NCBI GenBank assembly: GCA_949775045.1
Contig: OX459102.1
Span: 3,985,533-4,049,532 of the forward strand
From: Metridium senile
Taxonomy: Eukaryota; Cnidaria; Anthozoa; Actiniaria; Metridiidae
Length of the DNA: 64,000 bases
Direction: 5' to 3'
Under the pieces are notes generated by a model. That model did no database searches and had not been told where the DNA came from. It was given only the letters and a program-made list of their open reading frames with translations. Positions 24,097 to 34,003 of this stretch are shown piece after piece. The number at the start of each line of letters is the position of its first letter. Position 1 is the stretch's first letter. A program made the position numbers and the translations under genes.

Positions 24097-24297
24097 AAGG
24101 CCTCGTCTAAACGAATCCGATCCGGCTGAAACCGCATAGAAATATTTGCGTCCACACGAATCCTGTTGATCGTTTCCTATTCAAAAGTATGCGGTTTCGG
24201 TGACCGGATTCACTGGATTCGTGTGAACGATAGGCCGATTCGCATCAAAAAGTATGCGGTTTCAAAAGTATCCGGATCCGTGTAGCCGGCTGGGTCT
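24097..24297. mobile_element. MITE of the GGCCTCGTCTACACGAATCC family, copy 1
   Basis: Left end AAGGCCTCGTCTAAACGAATCC; right end GGATCCGTGTAGCCGGCTGG (decayed). The interior shares CCGCATAGAAATATTTGC and AAAAGTATGCGGTTTC with the other copies. Inserted within 213-bp-satellite-like sequence. Confidence 0.8.
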
Positions 24298-24556
24298 GAA
24301 TGATTGTAATCCCCTAGATTATTCGTGTTTAGATGTTATCCAATAATGCCTCAACAATATTAACCTCCGTGTTTCTGACAAGCATTAATCACGTAAGCAC
24401 CTCGATTATTCGTGTTCAGATGTATAACCATGATATCTCAAAATAAAATCATTGTCAATCCGTCTATTGTTTTATTTTACGAAATATGTGAAGTCGTTAC
24501 CGAATTTCCTTATAACCATTTTAATACTTTAATACTCTATTAGAGCGAATTCGTAT

Positions 24557-24756
24557 AAGGCCCTGTTTACACGAATCCGGATACTTTTGAAACCGCATAC
24601 TTTTTGATGCGAATCGGCCTATCGTCCACACGAATCCATTGAATCTGGACACCAAAACCGCATACTTTTACTTGAATCCTGCGGATACGCGGATTCGTGT
24701 GGAAGCAAATATTTCTATGCGGTTTCAGCCGGATCGGATTCGTGTAGACGAGGCCT
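24557..24756. mobile_element. MITE of the same family, copy 2 (inverted)
   Basis: Reads in the opposite orientation to copies 1, 3 and 4. TAA flanks it (24556-24558 / 24757 region) with GGCC ends. Harbinger-like target. Confidence 0.8.
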
Positions 24757-24770
24757 AACCCACTTTTAAA

Positions 24771-25050
24771 ATGCAAATGAGAATATGTGTAAAATAATAT
24801 GCTAAATTAGGTGTGCGTGTTATAAAATGCTTCAGTGAGTTGTGCTCTCTGCTTCAAAAAATCAAAACAAAACATGATTTAAAACGAAAAAGTTTATAGA
24901 TTTACTCGAAACCACTTTTATCAATGTTTTCCACAGTGGCTTGTGGCTCAAAGAAAAAATATGAAAACCAAATAGCTACACGCACACCTCATTAACATGT
25001 TATTTCACACATATTCTCATTTGCATTTTAAAAGTGGGTTATACGAATAC
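24771..25050. repeat. Inverted pair of AATGCAAATGAGAATATGTG
   Basis: CCCACTTTTAAAATGCAAAT (24760-24779) is inverted at about 25019-25038. It lies between MITE copies 2 and 3, which are also inverted relative to each other, so the locus forms one large palindrome of about 700 bases (24557-25256). Confidence 0.75.
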
Positions 25051-25053
25051 GCT

Positions 25054-25373
25054 CTAAGGTCTCGTCTACACGAATCCGATCCGGCTGAAACCGCATAGAA
25101 ATATTTGCATCCACACGAATCTGCGTATCCAGAGGATTCAAGTAAAAGTATGCGTTTTCGGCGACCGGATTCACTGGATTCGTGTGGACGATAGGCCGAT
25201 TCGCATCAAAAAGTATGCGGTTTCAAAAGTATCCGGATCCGTGTAGACGGGGTCTCAAGTAAAAGTATGCAGTTTCGGTGACCGGATTCACTGGATTCGT
25301 GTGGACGATAGGACGATTCGCATCAAAAAGTATGCGGTTTCAAAAGTATCCGGATCCGTGTAGACGGGGTCTA
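25054..25373. mobile_element. MITE copies 3 and 4, partly tandem
   Basis: Copy 3 spans about 25056-25256. The sequence from CAAGTAAAAGTATGC to GTGTAGACGGGGTCT is then repeated directly (25256-25373), a partial tandem duplication of the right half. Confidence 0.85.
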
Positions 25374-25734
25374 ATACAAGTATTCGACACACTCACACTC
25401 ACTACCCCTACATTAAATATTTTAGCACAGGCAACAATAACCTTCATGTTCTTGTCAATAATAACGAGTGTAAACACCTCTGTTATTCGTGGTATAAAGA
25501 TGCATGATCATAATATCTTACATGTTCTTAACAAGTATAATAGTTGTAACATTTATTGAATTACTTCCTGCTGATGAATGATGTCAACAAAGAAACACCA
25601 CTCAGTAAAAACTTTAATCTTTATGAAATACGACATAATCCCACGATGAAAAGACACAACTACAACCCTAGAAAAGAGCACCAGGTGGGAAACGTACCAA
25701 CGCGAGTATAAATCACCGTTGGGTAATTATATCA

Positions 25735-25815
25735 GTTTCCGGTTGCTCAGTGGTAGAACATCCGTCTGGATTATCGGAAGGTCGTGGTTTCGTTTCAAAT
25801 GGTTGTATAGTTGTG
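25735..25815 (+). repeat. tRNA-derived sequence (probable SINE head)
   Basis: GGTTGCTCAGTGGTAGAACA resembles a tRNA D-arm/A box, CCGTCTGGATTATCGG an anticodon arm, and GGTCGTGGTTTCGTTTC a degraded T-arm/B box, all in tRNA order and spacing. The acceptor stem does not pair convincingly. Hence a tRNA-derived repeat and not a functional tRNA. Confidence 0.5.
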
Positions 25816-26832
25816 TCTATTTTTCGTTGGGTTATTTCATATTTCAACTTCTTTAATCTTTAATGGGTGTACTCCTAAATCAGTATAAACTATACTGCGA
25901 GATAAACTTGTTTTCATCTACACTATAATTATTTAATCTTTATGTAACAACTGGCCAAATTGTCCAAGCTGTGGGTGTTTGCATATCAAGATCTAAAGCC
26001 GTTTAAAAATGTCCAGTCGTGCACTAAAAACGTGTAGGAAACCTCCTTAACTTGTGGTCTTTTGTGTTTCTATTGAATTACGTAGACTGTGTCCAATACA
26101 CAGAGGAGCTAGGAGCCGTTTTGAAACATGTTTATGACATATATAAATATTGCTTCATATTTCAGATTTGTCAGATTTCCTGACAAACGGCTAAGCAATT
26201 TTACCTTTCTAGTTTTCATCGCTGTAAATGTTTAAAATACAGATCAAAAAATGACAATACATTAGGCGTCTACTACTAACTATAAATACATTGAATATTG
26301 GTTCACAGGCGAAGGAAAACATAGTGCTTTTTTGGTATTTTGCATTCTGTCAGCTTTAATTTATTGATCTATTTTTATATTTTTTTGTATTTGGGTATTT
26401 TATACATAAGGGGATTTTGCCCCCCCGGGTCATTTCGTTTCCTCGTGTGTATCGAAAAACCGTGTAGCATAATCGTTACAAAGGAAGCCCAAAGGAGGAT
26501 AACTGAAGGAGACTAGCTATAGCACCAACGATGTCGTGCTAATTAAAGACTGTTCAATTATGAGGATCACTCTGCCGGGCAAAATTCTGCACCTACGGCA
26601 ACATATCATTTTAGCGTACACACCACGGTCACGAGAGAGCAAAATGACCCGTATGCAAAACACCCCTCGTGTGTATATCGATATGGTATCAATATTACTT
26701 CACAATTGACTTATAACCAAATATTTCAATATAATATATGCATGAGCGAATACCAACCAAGTTGTCTACCGTCATCATACCACTCGATATATTCTCAATT
26801 CTATACAAGAATCTATCATGAAGGGCACTGTC
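25816..26832. other. Intergenic region upstream of the micropeptide gene
   Basis: Holds a relic of the 8.4/9.7-kb duplicated segment (CTACTAACTATAAATACATT near 26272) and an imperfect inverted pair around GGGTCATTT (26428) and AAATGACCC (26642), probably a decayed MITE. No coding sequence recognised. A promoter cannot be assigned. Confidence 0.4.
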
Positions 26833-29800
26833 ATGAATATTATCACTGCTTTGATGTTTGTACTGTCGCTGGTTTTGCCAGTTTCTGGTAAGTTTTGTCA
26901 TTAATTAAAAGTTTAACAAACTAGTCAGAACTAACTAGAAAGTTGATAAATAACAACATGATCAATAATAATAGTCTAGGAAGTTTGTCAATGATTGTGA
27001 ATCGATTGGATATTAATTCTTTAGACTAGCTGTAGGAAATGATATTTCTTTTATAAACATAGTTATTAATTTGACAAACAAATCTCCAAGGTTATAGAAC
27101 TGACTAGAGAGTTCGTGACTACAAAATAATTAATAATCTTTAATGCTTGACCTGTCTACGATTGTGACTCGATTGAATAATCCTTACAGTTTCACAAATG
27201 ACAAAAAGGTTTTAAAATTATAACTAAAGATCTCAAAAACACTGCAACGAAAACATCTTTGATATTATCTTGACTCGACTTTATATCAATTAGTGTTTGA
27301 ATCTGAAAAGAATATAAAAACTATTGAAACAACACATCAACCAAAAAGAACAAAACTGGACTACATCTATACATCAATATAAATTATATCAGTTGAAGAT
27401 TCTCAAGAGAGAATATATTATTAACTATATCTTCATCAAAACAATTTCAATGTCTTTAATGGATATTTATATTGAAAACTTAAGAATAATTATTATAATT
27501 ATAAGAACTGAAACGAGAATAAAAATGATAAGCAAGTATTGATTTTCTTAGACTCCTGTTCATAATCTTTGACAAATTGCTATATATAATATTGTTATTT
27601 TAAATATGCATTGATTGCGATGAAATATAAATGATTGGTCGATTGATCAACATTTTGATTGAATATATTTTAAAGTTGAACGATTTCACACCGTGTTCTT
27701 ATTTAATTGAATACCCCGTTTGTAATTGTACTTAGATATCAATCACGGCAACAAACTTAGAAATGCACGCAGGAATTTACATCACCTTATAAACACTTTA
27801 CAACATTGCCATGCAATGTCCATTTCTCTCTATTGCTCATTTGCTCCAGTAATAATGTTGAATCGATCGAGAGCTAAGATTCTGGATCGGATATCAAGTT
27901 GTTTTTATGATGAACATGTTGAAAGAGAAATTAGTTGTTTTGTATAGTGAATATTTTACAGTCGAGAGAATCAGTCGAGCGAATCTGAAAGTTTCTAGAG
28001 AATTTTATTTTATTGTGAATTCTTTTTTTTATTAAAATAAATTTCGCATAAATATTCTACTTTATACACCACTTTCATAAATACCATAATATGTAACGGA
28101 GAATGATTTTTCAAGTAAACAGATATGTTAATATTTTAGCATTGTCATATGAAAGAACCACCTGAAATAGGCATGTTTGGAAGGTTTTGATGCTCTGGCT
28201 AAAATACCAATGAAGTTATGCACAATGAAAAATGTAGAGATTTGTATGTAATTTTCTGCTGAAGCCTTTGATGCCTCGTTTTGATGTTTTTCTGATTTTT
28301 CAAACTGTTGTAGCTTCTTGAAAATTTAATCGTTTTTTCTCAAACTTTCTCAATGATGAATGCCTAGTCATACGATAGCTTTTTTTTCTTAAAACATCAA
28401 TTTAAAAAAATATGATAATTAGTGGCGGCCATTTATGAAAGTCGTCTATTAACCAACTAGTCATAGACGAGTAAAAGTATCGCAGAAGTAGGACTGGATC
28501 GAGTAAAAATATCCAGCGATATATTTTTTACTCGTCTTTCAAATAACAAAAGATTTTGCTCTATAAAAAAAAAAACCCTTTTCTTCTGATGGTTGGATAA
28601 TAAATAACTCATTAGACAGCCGTTTGATGTGTAATATGGCAGGGTAGTTTACTCGTTCTTGACTCGCAGCGTTTCACTCGTAAAATATCCAGCCATATTA
28701 CACATCAAACTGTCTAATAATATATATTTATTATAACTTCACTACATACCAACCAGAAATATTTATGGTTCATGCTAGAAAAATAATTAAAAATCAATGC
28801 AATCATTAACAAAGATATTAAACAATTGAGGAATTTTTTTAATACTTTTTATTACAGACATGTTTCGGCAGTCCTTTCGCAATTATCAGTGTAAAGTGAT
28901 TATTATTGTTTGTATTCTATATAATAAACTAATAAACTATATTTCTATAGTGCATTCGTAGCTCAGATTGCAAAGTGAAAAATATAACTGTCTCAAATAA
29001 TGGTCTGCCCATGCGCAATAACGGTGATTTCATCTCAGAAGCAGTATTAATTAATAGAAAACATAGTGAAAAAATATGAACGACATATTGTTTCATATTG
29101 AGGTGGTTTTTTATATATATGCAACCTTATCGTAAACCAGTAAAGCAAAATCAGTAAACATATAAATAACAAACTTCAAGCTCAAAGAAATTGACCAAAA
29201 GTATATGACGGTCAAACTGCGAAACTTCTTATTTTCCAACTTAAAATACAGAAAAAAGATGCAACAATGAACAATAATTGTTTTTACTAAGAATAAATTT
29301 TGAAATTGTTTGTAATATTATGAGTTATTTGTTATAATACATAATAGGTAGAATAATGAAATTTACAATAGTACTTGTTTATATAATGAATGACTTGTAA
29401 GGCGTCATGGGCTACTAGAGGATCTAACGCTATATAAGGGGTAGATCATTTGACTTTTGAGGGGAGGGGGAGGGGGGTGGATGATTGGGTCCGTGCAGGA
29501 ATTTTTCATGCGCACAAAATTTATTTGATAAAAATGCAAAGATTTGAGTGGCGATTTTGGCTTGCTGGAAATTTATTTTCAAAATCATCCACCCCCCCCC
29601 CCCCCCCCCCCCTCAAAAGTCAAATGGTCCACCCCTAAATAAAGCTTGTTATAAAGCTTATCAATATTTACCTCAGAACACGTCATATGAAGTGACATAA
29701 AGTAACTCTTGCAGTTTCATTTGAAAAGCGCGCTAAATTACTGCCACGTGTGTGCATGCATGTCAGCGGTGTTTATCCAAATAAATTCAAATTACAATAA

Positions 29801-32096
29801 TATTTGAATTGATGATCATTTTATCAAAACAAAATTATGAGAGGTTTCGTACCATTAGTAATGGTAAAGACCCGGGCAAACGGTTTCAACATTTGTTTCA
29901 AAAATCCATTCGATTTTGTTGAATGGCAATGTTTAAACGCTTTTAAACTCTTTCGACATTTTTGAAACGTGTTGGATCCATGCTGAACTGATGTTGAAAG
30001 AGTTTAAAAACGTTTAAACATTTCCATTCAACAAAATCGAACAGATATTGAAGCAAATGTTGCAACAGTTTGCCCGGGCCTTAATTCAAAATATAAAAAT
30101 ATTGATAAAGATATGGTTTGATTTATTTCCATGCATAATTATTTTCTGTCGTGAGTTTTAAAATAGGTGCACGTGTATGATCTCCCGCCTAAGAACTTAT
30201 TCTTGAAATAGGTTTATACATATAATTCCTTTCCGTCCTGGAATAACCAGGTTAGAAGTATACGTACAGCCTTTTCAATACAGTTCTTTTTTTTTTTTGC
30301 AGCCAATGACAAGCATGATCAGATTATCATCCTGGTGGCTGTCGGTATTGCTCTACTTCTACTCGCCCTGCTCATCTTGGCGTTAATTGTTTGCTATATT
30401 CTCAAAAAGTAAGTTGCCCGAGTACTTCATTGCCCATGCTTAGCCCCGATCGATACAAACAGCAAAACAGTCCCTTCTTTTACGCTTATACCCCAATGTA
30501 CCAGCTTACTTTTACATAAAAAACTGTTTTGTAGTCTAATGCCTGGTTCAGACTAACATACGCATAAGCAACCTACGCAGACTCAGTTAGGCGTTGCTCA
30601 TTAGCCACAATTGTCTTTTCTTACACCTAGTAGAAGAAATGCTTCACTGAGTCTACGCATGCATGTTGCTTATGCTTATGTGACTACAGTGAGCCAGGCT
30701 TAAAGCATTGTGGGATAGCATGCGATATATCATTTACATTTAGCACAACCCGTGGTGAGACAAATGCATGTATCAGTAAAGCGGCGTTTACTCGAGCAAT
30801 GTTTCCTTGACAAGTATCCTTGACAATTTTCAATGTTGTGTAGACGATCAGCAAGTTTTCCTTGACAATTTTGAATTGACAAGGTTTCCTTGCTCGTGTA
30901 GATGATGAACAAGTTTTCCTTGACAAGTTTAGGTTGTGCCCGCAATGTCTTGCAATCAGCGGAGTACTAACATAATATTGGTTCCAGTCCCTTGTCGAGT
31001 AAGAAACAAAATGGCGTTTACTTTGACTGATCGTGCGAAAAGACTGGGAACTAATCTCATTAATATTCCTTGACACATTTTCCTTGTTGTCCGTCTACAC
31101 TTGCAAATTTCATCCTTGAAGGAAAAATTGTTCGTTTTACTCCATCTACACGAGCAATTTTTCCTTGTCAAGGAAAAATTGACAAGGAAAAATTGCTCGT
31201 GTAGATGGAGTAAAATGAATAATTTTTCCTTGACAAGGAAAAGCTAGCATGTTGGCTTTTCCTTGACAAGGAAAACTTGTCAAGGATGAAATTTGCTCGT
31301 GTAGACGGACAACAAGGAAAATGTGACAAGGAAAACTGTGAAAAATGTGACAAGGAATATTAATGAGATTAGTTCCAAGTCTTTTCGCACGATCAATCAA
31401 AATAAATAAAATTGAGGCCAAAGCAAAAAATAAATTGGAACGATAAAGCTGTTTATCTTTTATTGGATTTACTTCAATCCAGAGAGAGTCTGTGAAATAC
31501 TAAACATGAATCCTATCGAAATCGTAATATTAAAAAAAGGATCACGAGGAAATACTGAAGTTTCTTTGTGAAGAAATGCCCGACGTAGAATTGCCCAGTT
31601 TGAAAGGTAGTAATAATATTTAACATGAAAATCAAACATGAAAAAGTTTATGTTTTAAATAAAATCAATATTTAAATGTATTTTACTCGACAAGGGACTG
31701 GAACCAATATTATGTTAGTACTCCGCTGATTGCAAGGCATTGCAGGCACAACCTAAACTTGTCAAGGAAAACTTGTTCATCATCTACATGAGCAAGGAAA
31801 CCTTGTCAATATAAAATTGTCAAGGAAAACTTGCTGATCGTCTACACGAGCAATGAAAATTGTCAATATAAAATTGTCAAGGAAAACTTGCTGATCGTCT
31901 ACACGAGCAATGAAAATTGTCAAGGATACTTGTCAAGGAAAAATTGCTCGTGTAAACGACGCTTTAAGAAATCAAAATACCACTGGTTTTGTATCTACTT
32001 TTTGACTAGTATTTCTAGTATTTCTAATATTTACTCCTACATAAGTTGACATCAATCCTTTATATTCTTTTTTATAGTCGGAAGTATTACAATTAA
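26833..32096 (+). CDS. 59-aa signal peptide plus single transmembrane micropeptide
   Basis: Three exons: 26833-26887, 30303-30408 and 32078-32096 (stop TAA). Donors are GTAAGT; acceptors follow a long T-run plus GCAG, and TTTTTTATAG. Phases 1 and 2 match exactly. Exon 1 encodes MNIITALMFVLSLVLPVS, a signal peptide with a likely cleavage after VSA. The mature part starts NDKHDQ, then about 27 hydrophobic residues (IIILVAVGIALLLLALLI...), then a short basic/aromatic tail KNRKYYN. Predicted mature length is about 40 aa, type I in the plasma or secretory membrane. No family recognised; the shape resembles small transmembrane regulators, which is analogy only. Exon 3 may continue as UTR to a GTAAGT at 32124. 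The introns carry many MITEs. Main doubt: whether exon 3 is the right partner. Confidence 0.55.
26888..28430. other. Micropeptide intron 1, left part
   Basis: AT-rich intronic sequence. Some blocks near 26900-27300 repeat weakly (GATCTC/AACTGACTAGA-like), but no gene or clear element. Confidence 0.35.
28431..28735. mobile_element. Foldback repeat of the TTTTTACTCGTC family, copy 1
   Basis: Contains GTCTATTAACCAACTAGTCATAGACGAG and an inner palindrome, GTTTGATGTGTAATATGGC paired with GCCATATTACACATCAAAC. The same blocks occur at 43800-44030 and part of them at 62330-62405. Confidence 0.7.
29437..29637. mobile_element. MITE with G-rich/C-rich inverted ends and TAA flanks
   Basis: GGGGTAGATCATTTGACTTT at the left and AAAGTCAAATGGTCCACCCC at the right, flanked by TAA. 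A homopolymeric C run sits at about 29590-29611. Confidence 0.8.
29868..30082. mobile_element. MITE, GACCCGGGCAAACGGTTTCA ends
   Basis: Nearly full-length inverted repeat ending TGCCCGGGCCTTAA, with repeated TTTAAACGTTT-type blocks inside. TAA/TTAA at the borders. Confidence 0.85.
30538..30703. mobile_element. MITE, TGCCTGGTTCAGACTAACAT ends
   Basis: The left end pairs with ATGTGACTACAGTGAGCCAGGCT near 30678-30700; inner pairing GCATAAGCAAC / GTTGCTTATGC. TAA on both sides. Located in intron 2 of the micropeptide gene. Confidence 0.75.
30779..31965. mobile_element. Nested foldback element built on TTTTCCTTGACAA
   Basis: Outer arms of about 230-280 bases start GCGGCGTTTACTCGAGCAAT and end ATTGCTCGTGTAAACGACGC. 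They share the block AACATAATATTGGTTCCAGTCCCTTGTCGAG-complement at 30969/31690. An inner inverted pair (about 31028-31395) shares GATCGTGCGAAAAGACT and complement, with its own CTACACGAGCAA-type ends, so one foldback is nested in another of the same family. Located in intron 2 of the micropeptide gene. Confidence 0.85.
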
Positions 32097-32261
32097 AAGC
32101 TGTCAATGCACACAACATGTCAAGTAAGTACAGATGTGATAAATGGTTGGAAGAATAAAACACTTTTAAATGCATTCGTGCATTGATACATGAAAGAACA
32201 AATGGATGAATGGATGACCAATAATATTCTACATTTGTGTAGCACTATATCTGTGACTATA

Positions 32262-32480
32262 TTATTGATTATTGATTGAATGATTGATTGATTGAATGAT
32301 TGATTAATTGATTGGTTGATTGAATGATTGAATGATTGAATGATTGATTGAATAATTGATTGAATGATTGAATGATTGAATGATTGATTGATTGATTGAT
32401 TGAATAATTGATTGATTAATTGATTAGTTAATTCAAAGAATGAATAATTGAATGGATGAATGAATGAATAAATCAAGTGC
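32262..32480. repeat. (TGATTGAA/TGATTGAT)n microsatellite
   Basis: About 220 bases of ATTG/GAATG/GATTGATT tetramer-like units with interruptions, followed at 32570-32598 by a poly-C run. Confidence 0.95.
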
Positions 32481-32907
32481 GGATCTAGGGGAGTGTTCCT
32501 AGTGGCACCGGACACACCCTAGCGCCGCAATTACCCCTACTTTACAATTGGGACCCCCCTCCCTCTCCCCTCCCCCCCCCCCCCCCCCCCCCCCCCCCGA
32601 CAAAGTTCTGGATGTGCCGCCTCATGATGAGCTCATTAGTTGATGTAAAATACATTTATATTTTCAGCGTTCCACATGTTCACTTTGTATCAACCATTAT
32701 GCTGACTTCAATTATAGTAAAACAACCTTGGAAACAACATGTTTGTCAAAATTGCTGCAACCTAATCATTCTTATCTAGTGACTATTTAGTCAATATCAC
32801 TTATTCACAAGAAATATATATGAGATATAAAATGAAACAATATAAAACAATGGCATGTGTTAACCATCTACCTATAAGAAAAATACTAATTGTCTTTGAT
32901 AATGACT

Positions 32908-33361
32908 AAAGGCCCGTGCAAACGCACGCAACAACATCCAACATTGTTGGACCAACATTGTTGTGTGTTGCGCGATGTTGGCGGGTGTGTGCAAACGGTA
33001 CGCTCGCAACAATGCCAACATGTTGGGCGCTCCGATGATATAAACAAAGGATTCTTGTTCGTATGTATTTATTTTGACTTGAAATCTCTCTGGCGCGTGC
33101 GCCAGCGCATCATTGTTGATTGTGCTGTGCAAACCAACGCAACATTGTTGGGCTACGCTTCGATGGCCGCAAAGCAAAAGAAATGTTGGGACTTGTTAGC
33201 TCTAAAGTTTGACCAGTTTCAAACTTCATCCAACAACATCCAACAAGTCGCGACAACACGCAACAACACGCAACATGGTGTGCAAACGCTTGCAACATGT
33301 TGAGCCCAACATTGTTGCGTGTTGTTGGCCAATAATGTTGCGTGCGTTTGCATGGGCCTTA
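32908..33361. mobile_element. MITE with ACAACATGTTG-rich interior
   Basis: Ends AAGGCCCGTGCAAACGCACG and CGTGCGTTTGCATGGGCCTT, with TAA flanks. The interior has many CAACATTGTTGG, CAACAACATCC and CAACATGTTG palindromes, giving dense secondary structure. Open frames across it are artefacts. Confidence 0.88.
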
Positions 33362-34003
33362 ATAGACACTAAAACTATAATGTAGTAACAAGTATGGCTT
33401 TATTTAAAAGTTTGTTTAATAGTCTGCGTGGCTTATGTATATAAGTATCATTTGTATTATTAATAAATTGTAACTGTAATTAAAAAGTTTTACTTTCTGA
33501 TTAGGAATAAAAAGCAGTTATAATTTGAATAAAGCATTGTAAAACACTCTATTAGCTTTAAATACTGTCGAAATAGTCACTTCTTGAACTTAAATTAAGT
33601 CATTCCTAATATACCTCTAGTTTAAAAAACTTTGTGTTCGAAGTATATAGTTCGTAGATCATATTTATAGAAGCTTAGATTGAAGTGGTTAATTGATGGG
33701 ATTTTAATGAAAAGTATACATAAGACTTGCCCAAGTACCATGCTGGTGAAGTCAACAAGGAGACAAGGACTGTTTAAAAGTATTGTATTGAAAGCGTATT
33801 GTTTGATTAAAACCCCATGGCCATCCGCCACGTACTTTAGTCTCTACAATGTGCGATCAATGATCTACGTTTTGTACACGACAAAATTTCTTCAATTAAT
33901 GTCTTATATATGTCGTATTATTGTAGCATATTTTGTTTGTTTGTTTGTTAGTTTATAAATTTGTTTGTTAGTTTATTTATTTGTTGATTGGTTTGTATTT
34001 TAT
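33362..34003. other. Intergenic region 3' of the vWA/tyrosinase-like gene
   Basis: AT-rich, with (TTTG)n and (TTTA)n runs at 33935-34020. A block near 33830-33900 resembles sequence at 6950-7010 (AATCTACGTTTCGAACACGACAAG-like), a faint dispersed repeat. No gene. Confidence 0.4.

Noticed and set aside
25735..25815. Functional tRNA
   Set aside because: The T-arm loop is degraded and the acceptor stem does not pair; kept only as a SINE-like relic.
30684..31421. Minus-strand frames with repeated SRKNCS/FPCQGK segments
   Set aside because: Translations of the TTTTCCTTGACAA unit of a foldback element.
32872..33303. Overlapping frames on both strands with CVLRDVGGCVQT-like sequence
   Set aside because: They lie entirely inside a foldback MITE and change frame with its palindromes.
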